Shown here: piece by piece, positions 11,524 through 22,519 of the stretch
How positions within the stretch are numbered: the stretch's first letter is position 1
Layout: every line of letters begins with the position of its first letter
DNA from: Phymatolithon calcareum
Lineage: Eukaryota; Rhodophyta; Florideophyceae; Hapalidiales
Assembly (NCBI GenBank): GCA_977006965.1
Contig: OZ345378.1
Coordinates: 1,178,001-1,242,000 of the forward strand
Length of the DNA stretch: 64,000 bases
Direction: 5' to 3'
Made by a program: the position numbers and the translations under genes
Notes under the pieces: model-generated
Databases searched by the model: none
Seen by the model: only the letters and a program-made list of their open reading frames with translations
What the model was told of the DNA's origin: nothing

Positions 11524-12736
11524 ATGCCTCTCCTTTCCCAACCTCCGTCCCTGACCGATTACGGGGCGGAGCCGATTCCAGGCGTCCTCCAAAGGTGCCC
11601 TTTGGGGGGTCACTGGGGGTTTCTTCATGCATCCAGGCCGCCGGACGCAGGAGCCACATCAGAGCCACAATTGTCGACTCAAGCTTTGCTGTGTGCGGAC
11701 ACTTTGCGACTGCTTCAAGAGAATGATAGACTTCGAATGGAAGTCGAAAACCTCCAAAACAGGCTTCTCTCCACTCAGCAGACGAATTCTCCACCCCCCC
11801 CCCCCCAACCTCGACTTCCCCGTCGCGATGACTCCACCGGAATTGCGCGGGGGCGTTTTGTGGAACCTGCCAATTCCTTCGTCAGGGGTATTCCGTGACA
11901 AGGTGATCATTGGCAGTGGTGCCTTTGGCGTTGTCTTTCGCGCATTCGACGGCAACCGTCACGTTGCCATCAAGCGCGTGAGCACCGTGTCGGATGAAGA
12001 GCGCGCGATGGCGCTCAGCGAGCTCGACGTCATGTACCGGGTTCGGGGCGCGAAACATCCGAATGTGATCGGACTGTACGAGGCGTACACGTCCGATACC
12101 ACACTCAACCTCGTCATAGAGTATGCCACCTTTGGTTCGCTCGAACATCTGCTTCAGCTAGTACACGTGAAGAATGAAAGTCTCTTCGAGCGCGAGATCG
12201 CATATATTATGCGCGCGGCTCTTGACGGCTTGTGTGCCGTGCACAGATGTAGCGTCATCCACAGAGATGTAAAACCGGGTAATATCTTGTTGGGCAAGTG
12301 TGGGGAGGTGAAGATTGCTGATTTTGGGTTGGCGAGCCAGTTGACGGACAAGCGTACATCCATGGTCGGCTCTCCGTGGTACATGGCTCCTGTGGTATGC
12401 GGTCGTGGAGCAGATTATGGCTGCAAGGTGGACGTATTTGCGATCGGCATTGTTTGCATCGAGTGTGCCGACGGTGCGCCGCAACCAGTGGAGGAGAAGC
12501 CGTCATTATCCGCACGTTGGAGCGACGTTTTCTGCAACTTTGTAGAGCAATGCACAGTGGTTGACCCGAAGAAACGTCCAAGTGCAGAAGTCATGCTGCA
12601 GCACCGTTTTCTGAACCAAACAGCGACCAAGGAGGAGATGATCGACCTGCTCTCTTGGGCGTCTACGTCCGCGCCAGCCACCCCTCCGGGCTTCGGCCCT
12701 GTTCCTGTTCACGCAAACGGTACGGTTCCCGCTTGA
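11524..12736 (+). CDS. STE20/NEK-like Ser/Thr protein kinase with N-terminal coiled coil (frameshifted)
   Basis: The kinase domain occupies about residues 90-335 of the frame opening at 11627. It has the glycine loop GSGAFGVV, the ATP lysine in AIKRV (K116), the catalytic loop HRDVKPGN (D214) and the DFG aspartate D232. The activation segment ends GSPWYMAPVV, so the usual Glu of the APE motif is Val. Upstream, a different frame (11455-11898) encodes a Pro-rich region, a short Leu/Glu coiled coil (LLQENDRLRMEVENLQNRLL) and a proline run. The two frames meet in a run of 13 C at 11794-11806. Removing one base there would join coiled coil and kinase, so an assembly error or a real indel in the homopolymer is likely. 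The N-terminal half of the kinase frame looks like shadow sequence. 11524 is a plausible ATG for the joined protein. The substrate is unknown. Confidence 0.82.
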
Positions 12737-13216
12737 CTTGTAGTTCATCAACCTTGGTACATACGGTATATTAGTTTCCGTGTTGTCGTTGTTTTAGCGT
12801 CCAGCGATTTCGTAAAGCAAAACCATTTCGTCCAAGATCTTTGTGATGCGGTACGAGAAAAGCCACATCAGTCAAACCAGCCATATCAGCCACAGGAAGC
12901 ACGTATCTTGACTTTCTACCTGTTCGTTTGCGTGTAAATTAAACAGAGAGATTGACTCGCCTCGGATCGGTTTCGATAGACAGCCACTTGGTGGAGAAGT
13001 ACCGCGATGGAGACGGTGATTACTCGAAGGAAACCAGGCATAGGTCTCCACTCTTGAAGATAAGCCACGGATGTGTCCTTGGTAATGCATGAAAAGCAGC
13101 AAGGCAGCCCCAAGATGTGTAATCGTCGAACGGCAGGTGCTTCGCTCGGTGGATTTTTTGTGAGACAAAGCATTCAATTGTTCGAACCTGTTGGCGACTG
13201 TTCATCTGCTGTTACC
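12737..13216. other. Intergenic, nothing recognised
   Basis: 3' flank of the kinase gene leading into the composite repeat; no supported ORF. Confidence 0.4.
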
Positions 13217-13839
13217 AGCAACGTACTGTCATATGACTGGGAACGGACTGCGCGGGCCGCGAGAGGTTCCGCGGGACGATCCTTACACGCGGCGATTATC
13301 GGGCTTTGCTGCAGGTGTGTGGCCAAGATGAGTTTGAAACTCACCTTCCGTCGAATGGTATCCTCGCCTTCAGGAAGGGCGACGTTGTGCGTTCGGAGAG
13401 TAACACGCCGGCTCGTGAGGGTCAGCGTATTGGGCAGCCCGACGCGTGAAGCCACCTGCAGGTCATTCGACACATTTGGTGAACGTAGTACTGTATGTCA
13501 CCATATCGCGGTGGTCGTGTCGGAAAGCGCGTGCGTCGTTAGGAGCGTCGGACGGGCAGCCGTCGACGATGCGGTGCAACGGCACACAGTTCAAGACTTG
13601 AGTGGAAGCCTTCTTCATCACTTGGACGACACACATTTAAATGACGCATTATCTCGATCTCCGCTAGGTGCCAGAACTTCAGAACTTTAGTGAACGCAAC
13701 AAAGCTGTGTCGGTAAAGTGTGGTCGGCGGGTGGAGCCCTCTAGGAAATCGCATCCTATAATGCTGCCGGGCCTGACCCAGTGCATCTGAGGAGCTCCAT
13801 CCAGAGTTCGACCTGGTCAAACCCTGGACTTCCGCTTCC
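13217..13839. repeat. Composite unclassified repeat (623 bp), most complete copy
   Basis: Positions 13217-13648 match 4960-5391 (432 bp) and 13646-13839 match 2665-2858 (194 bp), both in the same orientation with only a few substitutions. The joint overlaps at GCA (13646-13648). No terminal repeats or target duplications were found at the ends. No protein family was recognised in either strand. Confidence 0.9.
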
Positions 13840-15474
13840 CTGAACTAATCTACAAGAACGCAAAGGGGATGGGAGGGTGGGAGAAACAAAAGAAACGATT
13901 TCTCGATGCGGTCGAGCGAACGGATGCGGATGTTGCACGGATGCACCTTCGTTTCTCGCCGTTGAGATGCGTGAGCTCACGGTTTGGCAGGTGCTATGAT
14001 CCTGAGCTAGGTGTCTTCCGATACATTTGATTTCGGTTCAGTGCTGGTCGCCGCTGGACCGGCTCTTGTGGCGGTTACTGCGGGCTTCGAGTTGGGTATG
14101 ACAATATCCAGGACACTCGTTGAAACGGATGGTCGTGCGGCCGAACGGTGCTGCGGTCAAACCGTATTTTACACGTGGTTCATTGTGTGCCTTTGCTTTT
14201 CGAGGCGTGGGACATTCGTCTTCGTCCCTGCTTCGATTGTTTGATAAACGTTCTTCTGCGTTCCTTGAAATTGTAGTATATTGCTATTGCAGTATATTGC
14301 TCTCAAGGCCTGCTCTTGACATGCACCTTATGGCTTTTGTTGGGAGAGAATTACGAATCAAGAACGTTTTGAGCAGCCAGATGACTATAGCGTAGAGATT
14401 ATGCAAGAGCTGCCCCGTTTCTCCAAGGTGAGGCTTTGGGAGCTCTCAAAAATAAAATCATCAAATATCCCCACCTTATGGCTTTTATGATAGAGGCCAT
14501 ACTGTGCATTACTCCTTGTCTAGCTCTGTCTCGTATGACTCCTATTGTAGTCTACGGCAAGAGACCTGTCAAGGCAGAAGACAAACCGCCTATTGACTTT
14601 GAGAGAGAAGAGCTCAGATTTTCCTTGCCTAGGTAAAAGTTCGCGTACCATCACGGACAGTGCGCTATAGACGACATCAGCATACACGGTACTACCTTCA
14701 GGGCATTTGAGAGACACACCAAACGTCAGATGTAGCGCCAGGCCCAAAAGAACCCGACGCCACATGTGTAAGAATGGACCAGGATAGAGAGAAAAAAGAG
14801 CGGGAGAGACCAGACAGAAAAGGAGAAAAGAAAGACAAGCCATCAAAAGCTTCAAAAGACACCAGACAAAGTAAGCGTGTGGACTGTCCCCGGAACACAC
14901 TCCATAGCCTTTCGGGAACACAGCCGTTGTGCTGATCAATCTCGAGCGCGAGGCTGCTCCGTGTAGGTAGACGCGGAAATCAAGCACGAATAAGAGGCTA
15001 CGCTGTGTAGGATTGAGAAAGCTCGACGATAGCAGCGCAGGCGTCTTAGTGACGTGCGATGAAGAACAGCGAAACGGAAAAAACGGAAAAGAATGTAGGA
15101 ATAGATGAGGACGGTGAACCAGGAAAACAGATTCGCCAGAGGAAGAGTCGATGTTACGGTGAAGAACACTTGACAGCCTTGCATGAACTCCAGCGAGACC
15201 ACGCCACCCAAGGAGATAACCTAAGGGATGCGAAATCATCCCGAGAGCTGGTAGATACATTTTTAGTGCTTGCCAATTTAGCCGACAGCTGGAGGTTTGA
15301 AAGCAGGAGGGCGAAATTTGCCTATTTAAGAGGCTGTCTTCTCCCATCACTGGAGAAGACGGCATCAATCATGCAGAAACACAACCTTTTCTTTCGAACC
15401 AACATCGAGACGTTGCAACTTGGTCAGGTTCCGGGAATGAAATTTTTTTTCATATTGCAACCTTGAGGCGAAGT
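13840..15474. other. Intergenic, repeat-like, no supported gene
   Basis: A 282-aa ORF on the minus strand (14520-15368) is low complexity because the plus strand is purine-rich at 14770-14850, so I do not call it a gene. A motif of about 30 bp starting TGTAGCGCCAGGC at 14731-14765 recurs at about 43022-43055, in both places followed by a purine-rich tract. Confidence 0.45.
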
Positions 15475-15919
15475 GGGGTCGGACTGGACGGATAGTTTTA
15501 CCAGGGGAATGTTACCCTGGTTTTACTAAGAAATTTTGGAAATCAGGCCGGATTATTCATGACATTTTCGAAAACGGATTCGGATTTGGATTCAGTTTTT
15601 TCTTTTTTTCACGGAATGAAGCGGAATGGAACCGCTAAATAGTTAATTTAATCGTGCGCGGAACGGATTTTTAGAATCGTAAGGCCAAATCTGATGGAGA
15701 ATATGGAAAAATAACTAATTTTTAAGATTCGAATTTTTTTGGAAGCGGAGCTACACAGGACGGGACGGGCTTCATCGATCCATTCACGGATGCAGATCGG
15801 ATTGATTTTGCGAAACTAGCTCGTAAACGCGAAAGTGGATTGAAAATTTTTGAATATTTTCGAAACGGAATGGATCCATTCAGTTTGACTTCGATGTCAA
15901 AACTGTCCAGTCCGACCCC
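15475..15919. mobile_element. Small non-autonomous TIR element (445 bp)
   Basis: The ends are a perfect 15-bp inverted repeat, GGGGTCGGACTGGAC at 15475-15489 and its complement at 15905-15919. Imperfect similarity extends about 9 bp further inward (AGTTTTAC against AGTTTTGAC). The AT-rich interior has no transposase ORF. No convincing target duplication was found outside the inverted repeats, so the superfamily is unknown. The 18-bp element at 15502-15519 is nested near its left end. Confidence 0.65.
15502..15519. mobile_element. Minimal 18-bp relic of the CAGGGG-TIR family with 7-bp TSD
   Basis: The 18-bp CAGGGGAATGTTACCCTG consists only of the two element ends back to back. It is flanked by a perfect direct repeat GTTTTAC (15495-15501 and 15520-15526). 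The same CAGGGGAA start and 7-bp duplications are seen for the larger copies at 16276 and 40368. Confidence 0.65.
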
Positions 15920-16275
15920 TAAAGCAAATGGCATTGAAGAGCTTGATGATTGGTGGGAATGAAGAAATTATGCATTTGGGGAACGCTCAAGAAAATGAGA
16001 CCGCGGAGAAGCGATAAGATGTTACTGTAACTCGTTACAGTATCCCGTTGACTGGAAGTTTTTTGCACTAAAATAGTTGTAAATGTTGCGAATCAAGGGA
16101 TTTGCAATCAAAATTTGAAACATGTACTGTATACTGGAGCTCCGTGGCGTTGCGTTGCAAAGGTGCGATCGGTCTGGCCGTCGGGTGGAAAGCTGAAATG
16201 ATGACATTGCTCGAGAAGCCAGTCGAGTTCACTCTGGCAAGTGCAATGAGAGGAGTTTCCAGCGTACTGTATAAG

Positions 16276-16632
16276 CAGGGGAGTGTTATGGGGGGGAGTA
16301 ACACGAACCCCTTATCATACCGATTTTTTGGATTTGCGTCTATAGTGTGTGTTTGATATAATTTTGCAGGGATTAATTGCTTCATAAAAAGGAGAATGAA
16401 AGCTGAAAATATGGCCCTCGTTCCCGGAACATTGGGAGTTGCCAATGTAGCGGTCGCTCTCGTTGCAGTATTCGATTTTGTGGTGAAAAACAATAAAAAT
16501 ATTCTGTAAACAAGAGTTATTATTGATACAGCCTGAACTCATAATTTTTGCAGGCACATCAATGTCATGCTTTTGCAGACAAGTTTTGAAACAAAAAAAA
16601 TCAGTGTTACTCCCCCCCATAACATTCCCCTG
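16276..16632. mobile_element. CAGGGG-TIR MITE-like element (357 bp)
   Basis: Terminal inverted repeats of 29 bp with one mismatch begin CAGGGGAGTGTTATG at 16276 and end with the complement of CAGGGGAATGTTATG at 16632. They are flanked by the 7-bp duplication GTATAAG (16269-16275, 16633-16639). The interior has no transposase-like ORF. Related ends occur at 15502 and 40368. Confidence 0.82.
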
Positions 16633-16820
16633 GTATAAGTCAGTCGAATTTCTTGCATATGCCGTCAGGTGCGGGGAATGCCGTTGTGGTTCACATACTC
16701 ATTTGAAGTTAGTCATCGCCTGACGTGGAGAGTTACAGTAGGTGAGAGTAGGTTGAACGTAGAGCAAAGTTCGATCGGATAGTCAACAACTGAACAAAGA
16801 CATTGAAATGCAATCGTATT

Positions 16821-16959
16821 GCCATGAACGATTTGAGGTAGACGACAAAGTACAGTAGCTGTAATGTGGCGAGCAAGAAACGACTTTGGTTCTTGACGAA
16901 AGCCGTTTCTTGCTCTTAACAGTACTGTACCGTGCCGCCTGCCTCAAGCCGTTCATGGC
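16821..16959. repeat. Long imperfect hairpin (foldback)
   Basis: The arms 16821-16887 and 16898-16959 are inverted copies. The outer ends are GCCATGAACG and its complement; the inner ends are GAGCAAGAAACGACTTT and the complement of GAGCAAGAAACGGCTTT. Only about 10 nt of loop remain. A third partial copy of the outer arm (complement of CATTGCCATGAACGG) lies near 17040-17060. It could be a foldback element or a small-RNA precursor. Confidence 0.7.
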
Positions 16960-18943
16960 GTAATTGTACATTTTATTGAGGTGCCCGGTGCCCTCGTGAA
17001 GGAGTAAGTTGGCGACCCTCCATTCTAGATGTTTTCTAGCTGCGCCGTTCATGGCAATGCGATTGTGAGATCAGTTAGTTGTGTGCAGACACATTGCGTA
17101 CTAGCTTCGAAGTTGAGATTTCGGCTCCGGAGAGCATATAAACCATGCGTCGCGGTAAAAAGACTGTATAGTCGCTCGGTGTTGAGATACAGGTTGAGCT
17201 AGGTAGTCCGTGCCGGATGTTGAAAGCATTAAATGCTTTTGGAGATGAGGCTCTATCGAAGAATCCAAAACAGCAAAAAGGGGGTGGCAAAATTGACGGA
17301 CCTTTTGCGTGGCATTGTGTTGGTCGAGTGCTTTGTACTAAATGTTTCTTTGTGCTTGAGTTGTAGACATATAGAGATAAACGTGTCCGGGTCACTGAGG
17401 GAGATGAACGCTGGATAGGAAGTTGAATGCTACAGGGGATCGAGCCTTTTAAGGTGACCTTAGATATAGAGGTGAATCATCTCGTGACTTTCGTTCCATC
17501 GCAGCATGCGCGTTTTTAAAAAATAGTTGTTGAGAACGATCGTTCGTTTCGAGCACAAGAGAGGTGGGATCTGTGTGACCAACCACCTGCAGTACAGTAC
17601 TCTAGTCGCTTAGACTATGAACCTCTGAGGATGGTTATTTAAATCTAATTCTTAAGTTCAGTACCTGACATTTGCCAACATCATTGACAGAGTCTCTCCC
17701 TTTCTATAGTACAGTATTCTAATCGCATCTGGCGTTGGCAATTGAGATGATCCTCTCCTAAGAGTTATTGAGCCCAGAGAATCAGTAGTTAAGATGAAGA
17801 TGTGGTCTAGATTGAAACGATTTGATGATGTTGGACATTGTCGTGCTCCGAATGACGTCATTTCTTCGCACATTTGCCTGTTCCGCTCTCTACAGAGAAA
17901 CTGTACGCGGAACGAAAATGCATCTAAAATGAGAATATGTATTTTGACAGTACGTAAGGCTGAATGATTCTGGAACCGAAAAAGCTTGCGGACCTACTGT
18001 ACGATACTGTACAGTACAGGAATGCGACCTGGGCACGTGCGAGTACATAATTTAAGGATCCTGGTGCGGCAAGACTTGGCTGTGGCAATTGCATGGATGG
18101 AGTACTGTACACTGTACGATACAGTACGAGCCTAATTTAACGCCAAGCAATAGTGATGCGAGAGACTGCAGTCTTCTGTGCACAGAAGCAGCAGTCGTTC
18201 CAGGCACGGTATTTAATTTTGAACACTGCTTCCAAATGACGTTTGCAAGCAAGCGCAACCATTCTGTTCCAGCCTGGAAGCTCAACCGCACATTTGATGT
18301 CGTCGTTGCACCCATGCCCGTCCTACTCTACAATAGAAACAACTGTTGCTCACTTGTTCTACGAGCTACAGCATCATACGTTCTTCGCTCTACGTTTACG
18401 AAACGTGGAATTCAACGTTTTCGTTTCATTTGCTGTCCTTCTTTGAGATCGTCGAAATCGTCACCATTTCGCGTCACAAATAACTTCCACTTGTGCCCTC
18501 AAATTGCGCTGTTAATCGGGCCAGAGGATGATCGTTTCGTGAGGGGGAGGTAAAATCTTGCGGAAGGAAACCTCAAAAACCAGAGCTTTTCTGTAACAAA
18601 TGCAGAAACGGCAACAATAAGGGTAATCAACGATACGAAAAATCCAACTTTTTGGAAATTTTTAACACGATTGCAATTTTTTCCCCCAATTATCCCAATG
18701 TATACACTTCATATCTCGCAAATGTATGTGATCCCGGTGCCCCAGCCGAATCTATTTGCCCCGCTTCGCTCTCAAATGTTTCGTCCAGCCCGGCCCCCTC
18801 TGTGAAACGTACGCACGCCAAAATTTCCGGCAGAAAAGCCCGCTCGTCCGGAAAACTGTATTTCGCCGTCGGCCTGACGTCCGAACATAGTTCCTCTTCT
18901 TTGTCCCCTTCCCCTCCCCCCTCTGTGCTACACCCGCTTCGTA
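16960..18943. other. Intergenic with a dense cluster of TACTGTACAGTA-type palindromes
   Basis: No supported gene. Palindromic GTAC/CAGTAC words are concentrated at 17590-17600, 17705-17715, 17995-18022 and 18100-18130. The stretch 18850-18943 is pyrimidine-rich and is probably the promoter and leader of the next gene. Confidence 0.5.
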
Positions 18944-20068
18944 ATGGGCGCTTGCATCTCGAAGACAAAGGCCGGCGTCGCCGCTGCAAAGGATAAGGCA
19001 GTGGGCGGGAAGAACAAGGGTGCGGCGACGAAGGATGCCCCGAAGGATGCCGCGAAAGACGCCCCTAAAACAGCCGCAGACACCAGCGAGCAACCTGCTG
19101 CCGAAGGGGATACAACCGCGGAAACGGCGAAGGATGTCGTAGCAGAGGTGAAGGAGACTGCTGCAGAAACGGAACCTAAGGATGCAGTTGTCGCCGCTAA
19201 GGCAGATACCGACGAGGCAAAGGAAAAGGCGGAAGTGGAGAAGAAGGAGGAGGTGAAGGACAAAGATGTGAAGATGGAGGACGTGGAAATCGTCCCGGAT
19301 ACCAAGGTCGAAGATGCTGCCGTAACTCCCGCTGAGACAGCTACGGATACCCCTGCCGAACCGAAAGCGACAGAGTCTGCAGAACCTGCCACCGTCACCT
19401 CCTCGACAAGTGATGGATTTGCAGCCCTGATGGCCGGCACCCTCGAGGCCGTCCGCGCCGGCATTGAGGAATGCACCTCTGTCTCCACGTCAGGTACACT
19501 TCGCAGCTTCGGCGTTTCCTTCTCCGCTCTGACACTAGCGATTCGAAATGAGATGGTGATCGAAGAAGAGGCATATTTCCCTCTAATCGACCTTCATTTC
19601 TCCGACCTTGCAAAGACGTCCAATCTCTACGCCGCGCACCGAGAGGATGAGAAGTTGGAAAAGCTCGTCGACGACGCCCTGAGTAAAGCAAAGGATCTTC
19701 CGGCAGCCGTGGAGGCGTTCGGCAAATGGCGCGAACATCACTTGGCGCACATCGATCGCGAGCTGGATGTTCTGGGCGCGCCCTTCGGCGAACTACCAGG
19801 GAAACTTGGCGACAAGGCCGCAAACATCTTCAATGAGAAGGTTCTCGCGCCACGCATGGAGGAAATTATGTGGTTTGTTACATGGAATGTGTCGATGTTG
19901 AGGAAGTTTAAGTCGTTTGAAGCGCTCGCTGACTGGGTGCATGCACTTCGTCGCATCTCGACGACGGCGCAGTGGGCGGAGATTGAGAAGGCGGCTTTTG
20001 AGAAACTGGCGGAGGAGGATCGGGTACGGTTGAGAGACTCGTTTGCGAATGTGAACACACTCGCATGA
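18944..20068 (+). CDS. N-terminally lipidated hemerythrin/HHE-like protein
   Basis: A complete 374-aa protein. It begins MGACIS, a good N-myristoylation signal (Gly2) with a neighbouring Cys for palmitoylation, suggesting membrane anchoring. Residues 7-150 are a low-complexity Ala/Lys/Glu/Asp linker, probably disordered. Residues 155-300 look helical. The spacing of acidic and His residues resembles an HHE or hemerythrin four-helix bundle: EEEAYFP (E207-E209), H218, AHREDE (H232, E236), and EHHLAHIDRE (H265, H266, H269, E273). Such domains bind a di-iron or di-metal centre and sense or carry oxygen, NO or metals. The assignment is by motif only, and the exact ligand set is uncertain. The C-terminal 75 aa are helical and unassigned. 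The ATG is the first in frame, after a pyrimidine-rich leader. Confidence 0.72.
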   Translation: MGACISKTKAGVAAAKDKAVGGKNKGAATKDAPKDAAKDAPKTAADTSEQPAAEGDTTAETAKDVVAEVKETAAETEPKDAVVAAKADTDEAKEKAEVEKKEEVKDKDVKMEDVEIVPDTKVEDAAVTPAETATDTPAEPKATESAEPATVTSSTSDGFAALMAGTLEAVRAGIEECTSVSTSGTLRSFGVSFSALTLAIRNEMVIEEEAYFPLIDLHFSDLAKTSNLYAAHREDEKLEKLVDDALSKAKDLPAAVEAFGKWREHHLAHIDRELDVLGAPFGELPGKLGDKAANIFNEKVLAPRMEEIMWFVTWNVSMLRKFKSFEALADWVHALRRISTTAQWAEIEKAAFEKLAEEDRVRLRDSFANVNTLA

Positions 20069-22519
20069 TGCTGTTTATAGTGTTGACTTTCTTTTCTTTT
20101 CTATAGTGCGTTTCTCATCGGTTGTGGTTCTTTTTCCGGTGAGGTGCCGACACGCCGCTAAGTTTCTACTACCTAATTCATCTTCAAGTTATCTTTGATT
20201 TTCTGTACTTTCACGCTCTTTCGCATTTTCTTCGACGAGTTTTTCGTAAACTGTCTGCTTCTCCACCCCGTTTGTCAGTGGCCTCGTGCAAATTTGCTTG
20301 TCGGTTTTTCTATCCGTTACACTAATGTTTTCCGACGTTACAGGGTATATTCAGGGATGATTTCCAAGTTGCATCCAAAACGGGTAACTGTTGACATCTT
20401 GGTCGAGCGGTGAAAACTTGTACTGTAGACTCCTTCAGGCATATTTTTATTTTTCCAACATTTGAAGAGAAGGATGGCGCGTCAGGAAAGAAAGGGGAGA
20501 TTAGATTACCTGTATGTTCGAATGTGAGAAAAGTTTTTCCCGCCCCGGAGACAAAACCTTCTTGCAGCCGTTCTATGGCGCTATTTGCAGCCAACTGCAC
20601 AATGCTCAGTCTTAATCGCAAGATAGATTCACCTATCCATGATCAATAATGCGCTGTGCGCCAATCACGGGCATGTCATAGCCTTCGTGGCCATGAATCG
20701 AATATCTCCCCGCTTGCTTTGCGTTTCGTTCGTTCGCTGTCGACAGAATTCAATACGAAAGCTGTAATCGAAAATCTCTTCGTCCCGATACAGTGCAGTA
20801 CGGTACAGTACTGCTACGAACAGTTCAGATTAATTAAGTACAAAAATAGGACAAGCCCAGCTCGACCCAAGCCGCCTCCCGGGCCAATTATGGACAGCCT
20901 CCACCTGTACAGCGCGCTGCCGCTACGAAAATGTTCACCTCAGACACCCAGCCATTCTCCGTACCGGTTTTCTCACGATTCGAGTGCCGCTCCGTACTGA
21001 CATACCCTCTGACTGACTCCACGCATCGCCGCCGTTCTGACGCTCTCCACACACGCTGACTGACACGACCAAAACACTGTATCCCTCGCCACCCAGGTCA
21101 GGCCCCCGCTCTCTTGGCTTCCGAGTATCGCTTCCTTCCGACTCACTTGCCCCTGCTGCCGCGGTGCTCTCCACCCGGTTATTATGCCCGCCTGCCACTA
21201 CTGTACTTGTCGACGGCGCGACACATATCTTAGATGACTTGTCATTTCTTTTCAGAAGGAGGTCGACAATGGCGGCAGCTTCGAAGGACACACAGCGCTT
21301 CGACAACGCGAACTGAAGGGCATCCACACTGCAGTTGCCCTTTCGGGAGCAATGCAGCTGAGGATGCTTCGACCAGAGTGGTGAACAGGCAATACGCAAC
21401 CTCCCCCTGACCACACCAGCACTTCAGTCACGTTGACGTCGCTGCCTGCGGAAATAGCAACAGCACAAGGAGTTGTGATTCCTCGAGAGGACAGAGAGAG
21501 GGGAAGTTGAGGGCGATTGTAGCAAGATGAAAATAGGATAAACGATAGTGAGCGCTCGAGTTAGTGGATAATTAAGGTGCAATCAGAGGCTTTCCTCGTT
21601 GTGACGCTCGCAGGTGGCAGACCCCAAGACGAAGTATCAGGAGTTGGCGAGAACTCCCACCCCTCCCCCCATAGAGCGGCGATCCACTCATGCGTGATCC
21701 TTTTTTCCAGTTTTTGCCCTCACGTCTTTCTCAATGCCCCCGAAATCCTCTTTTGAGGTACAACTACTCTCACTTATCAAATACTCCATCAAAGTTGTCA
21801 GAGTCGCCCACTATTCCTCACCCCGCCCAAAATCCACATTGTGTTTTATGCACTTCTACATGAGAGGTTTTGCGCGTAGTCTGTGGATCACCCAATCATT
21901 CCCAGAAATGTTATCACTGCTTAAATCACCCTGTCCCCAATCTTCGACTAATTTTATCTTTCCACATGCCTCTAATCGATTGCTACAGACCCTTCCTCCA
22001 TCACTATTATCTCGAAAATATCGCTACCCGCTGTACCAACAGAACAGCCGTGCTTGCTGAGTGGAATTGACGAACGGAAGCAAGTACGAATGCATCAGCA
22101 TTGCAGGAGGAAATTTTGAAAGTTACCAACGCATCTGCAGACGCTTAGGGGAAACTTTGCGAAAGTCAACGTTATCGGTAGACGCACTAGAAGAAATGAA
22201 ATCTCCGCATTCCAATCCATGGCGACAAAAACAATTCAAATCATAGCGACATTGTTCACTTTCATTGACGCAAGCTACCGTCTACACATACTCAACAATC
22301 TCATAAACGCAAGCGACAAACACAAAATTGCAATCCGTAAACTACTCTACTACCCATCACCGTCCTTCCCCGACTTCTCCACTAACTCACTTCCCACAAC
22401 ACCGGAAGCAGGACGTGAAGGCCAATCCTCTCACAAAGCATGTCACCCGCGCCCGCGCGTCCCCCGAGGCACCATCCCCTGGAATTTTTCGTGCAGGAGA
22501 AGGTCGAATGACGGCCCCA
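20069..22519. other. Long intergenic region, no supported gene
   Basis: ORFs up to 159 aa (20935-21414 -) show no domain. A GTAC-palindrome group lies at 20790-20810. The right end abuts the stop of the phosphorylase gene. Confidence 0.4.

Noticed and set aside
14520-15368. 282-aa minus-strand ORF, Leu/Ser/Phe-rich, membrane-like
   Set aside because: Produced by a purine-rich complementary strand; no motif, and it overlaps a dispersed non-coding motif.
20935-21414. 159-aa minus-strand ORF
   Set aside because: Low-complexity, no family, no clear start context.
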